The notes under the pieces: model-generated
Database searches by the model: none
What the model was told of the DNA's origin: nothing
The model's input: the letters and a program-made list of their open reading frames with translations, nothing else
Shown: one piece after another, positions 1-5,867 of the stretch
How positions within the stretch are numbered: the first letter of the stretch is position 1
Layout of the letters: each line of letters begins with the position of its first letter
Program-made: the position numbers and the translations under genes
Assembly (NCBI GenBank): GCA_031255055.1
Contig: JAIRTG010000112.1
Span: 1-17,460 of the forward strand
Source of the DNA: Prevotellaceae bacterium
GTDB lineage: Bacteria > Bacteroidota > Bacteroidia > Bacteroidales > Paludibacteraceae
Direction: 5' to 3'
DNA: 17,460 nt

Positions 1-161
1 GTATCCCATGCTGCCTGTATCGGCAGCAGGTCGTCGTAGGCTTGCTGCGGAACGTCCCAATTCGACAGAACGCCTGTTTTACCCAGCTGTTGAATCAAAT
101 TTTTCTGCCAGTTGTCGAATACGGCATCGTTCTTTGCAATGAAATCGTGATACATTCTCAT
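1..161 (-). CDS. Hypothetical protein, N-terminal fragment
   Basis: Reading leftward from an ATG at 161-159, the frame stays open to the window edge, giving about 53 residues beginning MRMYHDFIAKNDAVFDNWQ. The rest of the gene lies outside the window. There is no signal peptide or membrane segment; the fragment is polar, rich in Asn, Asp and Gln, and contains several aromatic residues. It resembles the start of a family of uncharacterised Bacteroidales proteins that I recall beginning with His-Asp-Phe-Ile and an Asp/Phe-rich helix, but this is from memory and assigns no function. The upstream sequence (162-190) is very A/T-rich, as is usual for starts in this phylum. The nearest promoter-like sequence on this strand is at 588-618, which would give a long leader crossing the 21-bp tandem repeat. 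A second in-frame ATG at 155-153 is an alternative start. Confidence 0.6.
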   Translation of the reverse strand, partial: MRMYHDFIAKNDAVFDNWQKNLIQQLGKTGVLSNWDVPQQAYDDLLPIQAAWD

Positions 162-188
162 AGAATTAATTTTTTAATTATTATTATG

Positions 189-551
189 TTATATCAAATA
201 GTAAAAGAATTGGTTTGTCTTTTCGCATTGTTTTTTGGGCGTGCCCCAATTTTTTCTGTCCTTGCCCCAAAAGTTTATGGTCGTGCCCCAAAATTTTCGG
301 GGCGTGCCCCAAAAGTTTCGGGGCGTGCCCCCAAAGCTCCGGGGAATCTCCAAATTGTTCCCGGAAATCCCAAGTTTGCTTTTGGGGCAGCCCTGTATGA
401 TGTTGTAAGAATGTTTTAAGTATGTCGCACTGCCGCACACGCACATATATATAATATAAGGTGTGTGTAACATAAAATCCGATACTACCAAATGTCCGGC
501 TGTACTTTTGGTAATAACTTTATTGTCGTTTTTGAGGGAGAGTATTGTCAT
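189..551 (-). CDS. Doubtful small ORF with heptapeptide repeats
   Basis: This is a 120-residue open frame starting with an ATG at 551-549. Its second half consists of seven-residue repeats of the type WGTPRKF, encoded by the 21-bp tandem repeat. In its favour, a good match to the Bacteroides promoter pattern lies at 588-618 on the same strand, about 30 bases upstream of the start. Against it, a 21-bp repeat stays open in several frames by default: both strands carry overlapping open frames here with equally repetitive products. The N-terminal half resembles nothing I know and has no signal peptide. It may equally be an untranslated leader of the gene starting at 161. I list it because promoter and start are well placed, not because I recognise the protein. 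Confidence 0.25.
   Translation of the reverse strand: MTILSLKNDNKVITKSTAGHLVVSDFMLHTPYIIYMCVCGSATYLKHSYNIIQGCPKSKLGISGNNLEIPRSFGGTPRNFWGTPRKFWGTTINFWGKDRKNWGTPKKQCEKTNQFFYYLI
231..382. repeat. 21-bp tandem repeat, about 7 copies
   Basis: The core TGCCCC starts at 242, 263, 284, 305 and 326, exactly 21 bp apart; degenerate copies follow at 347 (TCTCC) and 368 (TCCC). The best copies read GGGGCGTGCCCCAAAAGTTTC. Each unit holds a small palindrome (GGGG-CGTG-CCCC), and the CCCC of one unit can also pair with the GGGG of the next. Central copies are most alike and outer copies decay. No spacer structure is present, so this is not a CRISPR array. Confidence 0.9.
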
Positions 552-587
552 TTTTCTTTTGTTTTATGTTATTCTTTGAGAAAAGTG

Positions 588-618
588 CAAATGTAAATGT
601 ATTTTTGTTGTTTCGCAA
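588..618 (-). promoter_or_regulatory. Bacteroidota-type promoter candidate
   Basis: On the minus strand, TTG (618-616) is followed after 20 bases by TACATTTG (595-588), a perfect TAnnTTTG -7 box at the expected spacing. Transcription would start near 581 and run leftward into the ORF at 551-189 and the gene at 161-1. Nothing else in this region explains the motif, but the pattern is short and can occur by chance in A/T-rich DNA. Confidence 0.45.
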
Positions 619-642
619 GGGCTTGCAAAAAAAAAATGTAAG

Positions 643-677
643 ATTAGCGGTTAGTGATTAGTGTTTAGTGATTAGTC
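643..677. repeat. Heptamer array, 5 units
   Basis: Five consecutive seven-base units in exact register: ATTAGCG, GTTAGTG, ATTAGTG, TTTAGTG, ATTAGTC. On the other strand this is a CACTAAT/CACTAAA-type array, matching others at 8722-8742, 8851-8871, 10165-10199 and 15635-15711. A single extra copy (GATTAGTGC) lies near 778-786. Confidence 0.8.
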
Positions 678-814
678 CCCCTCTATATTTTGTCAAGTGC
701 AAAAAAGGAATAACTTTCGGCGCAGCCTTGCAAATACTATTCATAGCAGATAGTTACAGGGTAGTTATATGAAAGTGATTAGTGCCAATTTAATACAAGT
801 CGGAGAGGGTAGGG

Positions 815-995
815 GGCAATGTCATTCAGTTAAGGATTAAATAGCTCTTTCGGTAACTCATTGAAGATTGCCCGGAGCCTGTCAGACCGAACATAAAAGC
901 GAAAAGAATCAAGAAAACAAAAAGAATGAATGGGAAATATCAAACTTTTACTAACTATAAAAGAGCTATTTAATCCTTAACTGAATGACATTGCC
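815..995. mobile_element. MITE-like element with 36-bp inverted repeats
   Basis: Bases 815-850 and 960-995 are perfect reverse complements over 36 bp, separated by 109 bp. The outer end begins GGCAATGTCATTCAGTTAAG. The interior has no open reading frame of note and no transposase; the part next to the right arm is A-rich. A short non-coding element with long perfect terminal inverted repeats is typical of a miniature inverted-repeat transposable element or an internally deleted insertion sequence. I see no clean target-site duplication: the flanks are both G-rich (GAGGGTAGGG and GAGGGGGTAG) but not identical. The parent family cannot be assigned from the sequence alone. Confidence 0.65.
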
Positions 996-1127
996 GCAGA
1001 GGGGGTAGCGGAAGACGCCGTAGGCGGGCTGAAGCGAGGGGGAGACTTCCCCCCCCTAATTCTCTTTCTCTTTCTCTTCTTTCAAGGATGACCGCACAGC
1101 GGACTGTTGCAAGCCCCCGCAAGAGAA

Positions 1128-1874
1128 TCACTTCTCGTTATATTGTTGTGTGAAATCGGAAAATTCGGAGATTTTGTGCGGATCGGATTCAAAGAAATTG
1201 CCGATTACAACCAGGTCGGCTCCGGCATCGTATATTTCTTTCAGCCGATCGGTGTCGCGGATGCCGCCGCCGACAATCATCGGTACCGACAGATTTTCGC
1301 TCAAATAGCGAACAATTTCCGGACTGACGGTGTATTTCGCTCCGCTTCCGGCTTCAAGATAGACGACATGCATCCCTAACAGTTCGCCCGCGATGGCGGT
1401 TGAGAGTACGATTTCTTTTTTGTCTTGCGGAATGGGTTTGGTGTTGCTGATGTATTCGACCGAACTGATTTTGCCGCCGTCTATCAAAATATACGCGGTG
1501 GGTATGACCTCGATGCCCGATTGTTTGACGGCTACCGATGATATGACGTGCTGGCCGATCAAAAAGTCGGCATTCCGCCCCGATAGCAGCGACAAAAAGA
1601 GGAGGGCGTCGGCCCTGTCCGAAAATTGGGAGTAGTTGCCGGGAAATAGTAATACCTTGACGTCTGTTTCTTCGTGCAGCAGATCGACCAGTGAGTCGAC
1701 CGACGACATGTGGTGACTGCCTCCGATGAATACGAAGTCGGGGGCGCTGGTTTTGATTGCGGATATTGTTTGAGACAGCAAAATGCCTTTACATACGGCT
1801 GGATCGATGAGTACCGCCAACATTTTTCGGTTTAACTCGCGGCTGATGAGCATTTTTCCGAAGATATTTTTCAT
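1128..1874 (-). CDS. Geranylgeranylglyceryl phosphate synthase family (PcrB-type)
   Basis: This is a 248-residue TIM-barrel prenyltransferase. The family joins a polyprenyl diphosphate to sn-glycerol-1-phosphate, forming the first ether bond of archaeal-type lipids; active bacterial members are known in Bacteroidota. Visible family motifs in order are MLAVLIDP, FIGGSHH, LLFPGNYSQF with the following ALLFLSLLSGRNADFLIGQH, IPTAYILIDGG, YLEAGSGA (substrate/phosphate loop) and PMIVGGGIRD, followed by GADLVVIGN. I chose the ATG at 1874, 15 bases after the stop of the upstream transferase; a start at 1916 would overlap that gene by 28 bases and add an atypical 14-residue extension. It is the last gene of the gldE-gldD-transferase operon. 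The prenyl chain length used, and whether a glycerol-1-phosphate dehydrogenase exists in this genome, cannot be seen here. Confidence 0.9.
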   Translation of the reverse strand: MKNIFGKMLISRELNRKMLAVLIDPAVCKGILLSQTISAIKTSAPDFVFIGGSHHMSSVDSLVDLLHEETDVKVLLFPGNYSQFSDRADALLFLSLLSGRNADFLIGQHVISSVAVKQSGIEVIPTAYILIDGGKISSVEYISNTKPIPQDKKEIVLSTAIAGELLGMHVVYLEAGSGAKYTVSPEIVRYLSENLSVPMIVGGGIRDTDRLKEIYDAGADLVVIGNFFESDPHKISEFSDFTQQYNEK

Positions 1875-1888
1875 ACGTTCGTTTTTTT

Positions 1889-2521
1889 TTATTTCGCTAA
1901 ACAGAAAACTAAACAATAATGTTTGTCCTGAAAATATTTCAATGCAAATATTCTTCCTTTTTTACTATCTATTACATTGAGAGTGCCTTCGGGCTGCAAA
2001 TCAAAGGGAAGGGTCTGAAATCCGGCTGAAAAATCGACCCAATCGTGCCCGACGATTTTATATAGCGCTTCTTTTGCCCCCCAAATCAGTTGAAAGCGGA
2101 TACGTCTCTTTTCTTCGTCTTGTTCGCCTGCAAAACGGGCGATTTCGGTCTCGTGAAGAAACTTTTTATAGACTCTTAACACGGTTTGCTTTTGGATTTC
2201 AATGTCTATGCCGACTTCTAACACTGGATGAACCATTACCGCGATCCATTCCCGACTGTGCGAAATGCTGATGCGGTATGAGCCGTCCGGCAGATAGGGC
2301 TTTCCTTCGTGGGTGTAGCCGATTTGAATCTCCCGACCCAAAAGCGTTTGTAACGCTATGCGTACGCCCAAAAACTCTTTCCGCCTTTTCTCCGAATTGA
2401 GCGATGAAAATTGTCTCTTTTCTTCTTCGTTTTTTAGTTGTTGATATAATTCGTCTTCGCTTTCGGTGATTTTCCAAATCAAAATTCGGGCGTCGTCGTG
2501 TGTGTATGTTGCGTGTATCAT
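1889..2521 (-). CDS. 4'-phosphopantetheinyl transferase (Sfp-type)
   Basis: The product (210 residues) transfers phosphopantetheine from CoA to a serine of an acyl or peptidyl carrier protein. Diagnostic motifs are present: ISISHS in the middle, GIDIE at about residues 104-108 and WGAKEALYK at 147-155. The Mg-binding acidic residues D106, E108 and E151 correspond closely to D107, E109 and E151 of Bacillus Sfp. Length is typical of the Sfp class, about twice that of AcpS. The start is the ATG at 2521, which overlaps the gldD stop as ATGA; a GTG three codons upstream is less likely. Its position between gldD and the GGGP synthase implies co-translation with them. Whether it serves fatty-acid ACP or a secondary-metabolite carrier cannot be told. 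Confidence 0.92.
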   Translation of the reverse strand: MIHATYTHDDARILIWKITESEDELYQQLKNEEEKRQFSSLNSEKRRKEFLGVRIALQTLLGREIQIGYTHEGKPYLPDGSYRISISHSREWIAVMVHPVLEVGIDIEIQKQTVLRVYKKFLHETEIARFAGEQDEEKRRIRFQLIWGAKEALYKIVGHDWVDFSAGFQTLPFDLQPEGTLNVIDSKKGRIFALKYFQDKHYCLVFCLAK

Positions 2522-3105
2522 TTTGTCCACTCAAAACTTTCGATGAGATACCTGATGTCTTTTTTGATGTAATCGAGCACGGGGGCGATGGAGTCGCTGT
2601 TCGGCACGTTGTTGAAGTATAACGCGCCTCTGAAAAAATGCTTTACGCTGTCTGTCAAAATAAATTGGGCGGAAGAGGCGGTGTTGCCTTGCAATTCGTA
2701 CAACATGCCGTAAACTTGCTTTGGGGGGTTTTCGTAGGCCTGTTCTCCTATTCCGTCCGCCCGTACGCTGTGGCGGTAGACCATTGTCCGGCTTTCTTCG
2801 CTCAGTTCATACAGATTGCCTTTGATGTCTTTGTAGCTGCAATGGATATTCGCATTCAGACGGGGATAGTTGATGTCGATCCAATACTTTTCTCCTTCTT
2901 TTTCCTGCCGAATGATGACGGCTATTTTGTTCAGTTCAAAGGTGTAGGGCAGCGACCGGGCGTCGATACGCCGATAGTCGGGCGCGGGCAAATCGACCCT
3001 GAAATAGCCGTATGGTTTTGGTACGCTTTTTTGTCCGCAGTTTGCAAACAGGATAGCCGTCAGGCCGAACAAAACAATACAGGCTGTTTTTCTATTCATG
3101 GTCAT
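2518..3105 (-). CDS. gldD: Gliding motility lipoprotein GldD
   Basis: This 195-residue protein has a short basic start, a hydrophobic stretch and a cysteine at residue 23 that can act as a lipoprotein acylation site; the residues before it (LFAN-C) deviate slightly from the usual lipobox. The mature part begins with the GldD hallmark PKPYGYFRVDLP and ends in an aromatic/charged tail (SFEWTK). GldD is required for gliding in Flavobacterium johnsoniae, but it is conserved in many non-gliding Bacteroidota, so motility should not be assumed. The start at 3105 overlaps the end of gldE by 14 bases; the ATG at 3099 (MNRK) is equally acceptable and would shorten the overlap to 8. Its stop overlaps the transferase start (ATGA). 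Order and overlap place it in the gldE operon. Confidence 0.9.
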   Translation of the reverse strand: MTMNRKTACIVLFGLTAILFANCGQKSVPKPYGYFRVDLPAPDYRRIDARSLPYTFELNKIAVIIRQEKEGEKYWIDINYPRLNANIHCSYKDIKGNLYELSEESRTMVYRHSVRADGIGEQAYENPPKQVYGMLYELQGNTASSAQFILTDSVKHFFRGALYFNNVPNSDSIAPVLDYIKKDIRYLIESFEWTK

Positions 3106-4438
3106 CTGTTTTTTTACGGGCTTTGTTCATTGTCAGTTTCACTTCTTTGATACGCCGGTCGTCTACCGATGTGATTTCAAAATCATATTTCCCGAATGTG
3201 ATTTTTTCGTTTTGCACCGGCATTTCGCCTTTCAGTTCCAACATCAGTCCGGCGAGCGTCTCCACCTCGTCGGTCACTTTCACAAAATCGCCTTCTTCTA
3301 TTCCTGCCATTTTATAGAAGTCGTTCAGCAGAAATTTTCCTTCAAAAATAAACTTGTTATCGTCCAGTTTGGTGTACCGGCTATTTTCTTCATCGTATTC
3401 GTCGCTGATGTCGCCGACAATTTCTTCCAGAATATCTTCCAATGTCACTAGTCCCGCAATGCCCCCGTATTCGTCGACAACCAGCGCCAGGTGTACCTTG
3501 TTTTCCTGAAACTCGTTGAGCAAATCGTCTATCTTTTTCGATTCGGGTACGTAGTAGGGCTGACGAATGAGGCTCTGCCACCGGAATGTTGAGGGCTTAT
3601 CCAGATGGGCCAGCAAATCTTTGATGTACAGCACGCCTTTTATGTTATCTCTCCGGCCCGAATAGACGGGAATGCGTGAGTAGCCCGAATTGATGACCAC
3701 TTCCAGCAATTCGGTATAATTCAGTTTCAGGTCTACGTCCACAATATCAACTCTCGGCGTCATGATGTCCGATACTTGTATATTCCCGAATTTGATAATT
3801 CCTTCCAAGATGCCGGTATCTTCGTCTTTTTCGTTCGAGGTCAGCTCCAGCGCCTGCGAGAGATCGTCCATCGATATGTTTCGCGCACTGTGGCTGTGCT
3901 TCGACAGCCGATTGTCGACAATCGATGTCGATTTGACCAGCAAATAGGCCAGCGGCCTGAAAATAATGCTTAATACGGAGATAAACGGGGCGGTGAAGAG
4001 TGCGGCTTTTTTTGCGTATTTCGATGCGTAGATCTTCGGCATTATTTCGCCGAACAGCAGCAAAATGAAGGATATAAGAATCGTTTCAAACACAAAACCC
4101 ATGACCGGCGCCTGCGAAAAATCCAAAACCGTATTTGTAAACGTTGTCAGCAACAGGATAACGGTCACGTTCACAAAATTATTCCCGATCAGGATCGTTG
4201 CCAGCAGATAGTGTGAATTTTGCAGTAGCGCCAGCACGTTTTTATCTGCTTTTTTCTCGCTTGCTTCCAGTTGGGCAATCGCAGAGGGATCGAGCGAAAA
4301 GAATGCATTTTCCGAACCCGAAATCAAAGCCGAACAACATAATAAAACTAAACTCAGAACCAGCGCTATAACAGCAGAAGTATCCGGCGGACAAGCCGTG
4401 ATGTTATCAAGAGCGGAAAAAATATCGGATGGGTACAA
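3092..4438 (-). CDS. gldE: Gliding motility-associated protein GldE (CNNM/CBS/CorC-HlyC)
   Basis: This is an integral inner-membrane protein of about 448 residues with the CorC/CNNM layout: an N-terminal DUF21 membrane domain with hydrophobic segments starting AVIALVLSLVLL and the motif SGSENAFFSL; a CBS pair (VSDIMTPRVD, GYSRIPVYSG, then VVDEYGGIAGLVTLEDILEE); and a C-terminal CorC/HlyC transporter-associated domain. The pairing with gldD and the family pattern point to GldE rather than a generic CorC. No ATG exists before the first membrane helix. The frame extends to a TTG at 4510, but two promoter-like -7 boxes lie downstream of that codon, so I prefer the TTG at 4438, which leaves the usual 20-25 residues before the first helix. 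The gene overlaps gldD by a few bases and heads the operon. Confidence 0.88.
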   Translation of the reverse strand: MYPSDIFSALDNITACPPDTSAVIALVLSLVLLCCSALISGSENAFFSLDPSAIAQLEASEKKADKNVLALLQNSHYLLATILIGNNFVNVTVILLLTTFTNTVLDFSQAPVMGFVFETILISFILLLFGEIMPKIYASKYAKKAALFTAPFISVLSIIFRPLAYLLVKSTSIVDNRLSKHSHSARNISMDDLSQALELTSNEKDEDTGILEGIIKFGNIQVSDIMTPRVDIVDVDLKLNYTELLEVVINSGYSRIPVYSGRRDNIKGVLYIKDLLAHLDKPSTFRWQSLIRQPYYVPESKKIDDLLNEFQENKVHLALVVDEYGGIAGLVTLEDILEEIVGDISDEYDEENSRYTKLDDNKFIFEGKFLLNDFYKMAGIEEGDFVKVTDEVETLAGLMLELKGEMPVQNEKITFGKYDFEITSVDDRRIKEVKLTMNKARKKTDDHE

Positions 4439-4465
4439 AAGTATGATTTTTAAAATTATACTGTG

Positions 4466-4501
4466 CAAAAGTAAGAAAAAGACCCGAGTATGAAAAACAA
4501 A
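4466..4501 (-). promoter_or_regulatory. Promoter candidate for the gldE operon
   Basis: On the minus strand TACTTTTG (4473-4466) matches TAnnTTTG exactly, with TTTG at 4501-4498 upstream (spacing 24, longer than usual). A second exact TACTTTTG lies at 4443-4436, with TTTTG (4470-4466) 22 bases upstream of it. The first box would start transcription near 4459, just ahead of the TTG at 4438. The tandem pair is notable; one or both may be active. Confidence 0.4.
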
Positions 4502-4586
4502 CTGCTGCAACGCACCATTTTTTTCTATCGCCGTGAATTAAACAGGTATTTCTGTGGCCGGTTTTCAAGGGGCTTTTCGGTCGTTC

Positions 4587-4620
4587 GGTTTAGAAAAATA
4601 TTGTTTTTTTCATACGTTTG
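4587..4620 (+). promoter_or_regulatory. Promoter candidate for the stress-protein/ispG group
   Basis: TACGTTTG at 4613-4620 is an exact TAnnTTTG box in the divergent intergenic region. The -33 position carries only a weak match (GGTTT near 4587-4591). Transcription would begin near 4627, leaving a leader of about 95 bases before the ATG at 4722. It is divergent from the gldE promoter. Confidence 0.45.
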
Positions 4621-4721
4621 GGGAATTTACCGAAAAAATCAATTATTTTTACATCATAGAGTTCACATAAACAAATTAGATATAAACACTCAATTGTCTG
4701 ACCCTAAAAAACCCAAAAGTC

Positions 4722-5825
4722 ATGGAAGATAAATTAGTAACCCTTGCCATCAGAACGTATCAACGTGCGCAAATGATAAAATCCGTGCTGGAAGAACACG
4801 GTATTACAACAGTTATTCACAACCTGAATCTGGAAAATCCCGAAATGGCCGTTGGCGTCCGCATCCGGATAAGCGAAAGCGACCTGCCTCAAGCGCTGAA
4901 AATCATCGAAGAAGTGGAGCTTGCGTGGGAAGAGGACAAAGGAATGCCGAAAAAAACGGAAGCACACGTCCTGATTCCGATCGATTTTGCAGACCATGTG
5001 GAGCAGACCATCGATTTCGGATTCTACTATGCCGAAAAGCTGAATGCCGAAGTAACGTTTCTTTATGTGTACTATACGCCGGCTTTCACCATCTCGTCGA
5101 ATTACGACGTGAGTACCTACAGCATTAGCGACAACGAAATGTTGCGCAAAATTACCGGAAATGCAAACGCCGACGTCGAAAATATGAAAAATCACGTCAA
5201 CCGACGAATCAATCAGGGTGAGATACCGAAAAGGCCGTTCAACTTCTTGTTGAAAGAGGGCGTACCCGAAGAAGAAATTCTGGATTATTGTAAAAAAAAC
5301 CGTCCCGACCTTGTCCTGATGGGAACACACGGAAAGAAAATATCCAACGAATTGATCGGAAGCGTAGCCGCCGAAGTCATCGAAAGCTGTTCGTCCCCCG
5401 TTTTAGCCATCCCGATAGAAACGGAACTTTCGTCGGTTTTCGACATAAAGAAAATGGCGCTCCTGACCAACTTCGACCAAAAAGACCTGATCGCTATCGA
5501 CAAGGCCATCTCGTTCTTTGCACACGATGGACTGGAAATGCACTTTATCCACACCTCGGACAAAAACGAAACGTGGGACGAAATCGTACTAAGCGGAATC
5601 AAAACCTACTTTTCAAGCCATTATCCCGATCTGAAAGTAGAATACGCGCTTCTGTGCAACGACAACCCCATAAAGCAGATAAGAGATTATCTGAGAAAAA
5701 ACACGATAGACATAATGGCTTTCAACGCCAAAAAAAGAAACATCTTCGCCCGCCTTTTCAACAGAGGACTGGCCTACAAAATGGTATTGAATACCGACAT
5801 TCCATTATTCGTTACACATATCTGA
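4722..5825 (+). CDS. DUF2007-like / tandem universal stress protein fusion
   Basis: The product has 367 residues in three parts. Residues 1 to about 68 resemble the DUF2007 putative signal-transducing domain: alternating strands and helices with IRTYQRAQMIKSVLEEHGI and then VRIRISESDLPQALKIIEE. Residues about 80-230 form a universal stress protein (UspA) domain starting AHVLIPIDF and ending with the nucleotide-loop motif GTHG (201-204), eight residues, then GS (213-214) and SSPVLAIPIE; the family loop usually has nine residues in that gap. Residues about 238-367 look like a second, degenerate Usp domain (KKMALLTNFD at its start, DIPLFVTHI at its end) lacking the glycine loop. No signal peptide or membrane helix is present, so it is cytoplasmic. 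A likely role is sensing or stress adaptation, which is family inference. It lies 42 bases upstream of ispG and is probably co-transcribed with it. Confidence 0.85.
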   Translation: MEDKLVTLAIRTYQRAQMIKSVLEEHGITTVIHNLNLENPEMAVGVRIRISESDLPQALKIIEEVELAWEEDKGMPKKTEAHVLIPIDFADHVEQTIDFGFYYAEKLNAEVTFLYVYYTPAFTISSNYDVSTYSISDNEMLRKITGNANADVENMKNHVNRRINQGEIPKRPFNFLLKEGVPEEEILDYCKKNRPDLVLMGTHGKKISNELIGSVAAEVIESCSSPVLAIPIETELSSVFDIKKMALLTNFDQKDLIAIDKAISFFAHDGLEMHFIHTSDKNETWDEIVLSGIKTYFSSHYPDLKVEYALLCNDNPIKQIRDYLRKNTIDIMAFNAKKRNIFARLFNRGLAYKMVLNTDIPLFVTHI

Positions 5826-5867
5826 AAAGACACACTTCCATCACAACGGAAACAAAACGTTAGAACA

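Larger units (their letters stand above)
162..1127. other. Repeat-rich intergenic stretch, about 970 bases
   Basis: No gene with recognisable homology lies here. The stretch holds the 21-bp tandem repeat (231-382), a minus-strand promoter-like sequence (588-618), a heptamer array (643-677), the element with a 36-bp inverted repeat (815-995), a short G/C hairpin (1038-1053) and a pyrimidine-rich tract (about 1060-1083). Short open frames across the 21-bp repeat exist mainly because 21 is divisible by three. The only one with a plausible promoter is listed separately with low confidence. Confidence 0.75.

Noticed and set aside
231..382. Possible CRISPR array
   Set aside because: The 21-bp units are contiguous, with no unique spacers, they decay outward, and no cas gene is in the window.
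42..444. Other open frames across the 21-bp repeat on both strands
   Set aside because: A repeat length divisible by three keeps several frames open at once. These lack promoters and overlap each other and the real N-terminal fragment at 1-161.
801..1012. Target-site duplication around the inverted-repeat element
   Set aside because: Both flanks are G-rich (GAGGGTAGGG before, GAGGGGGTAG after) but do not match exactly and are not adjacent to the arm ends in the same way.
1038..1053. GGGGGA-GACT-TCCCCC hairpin as the terminator of the gldE operon
   Set aside because: Read on the minus strand the stem is not followed by a T run, and it lies about 75 bases beyond the last stop codon.
1889..2534. 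Alternative frame 2199-2534 and similar long shadow frames on coding genes
   Set aside because: They run antisense or in another frame to well-supported genes and their products are low-complexity Arg/Ser/His-rich sequences.
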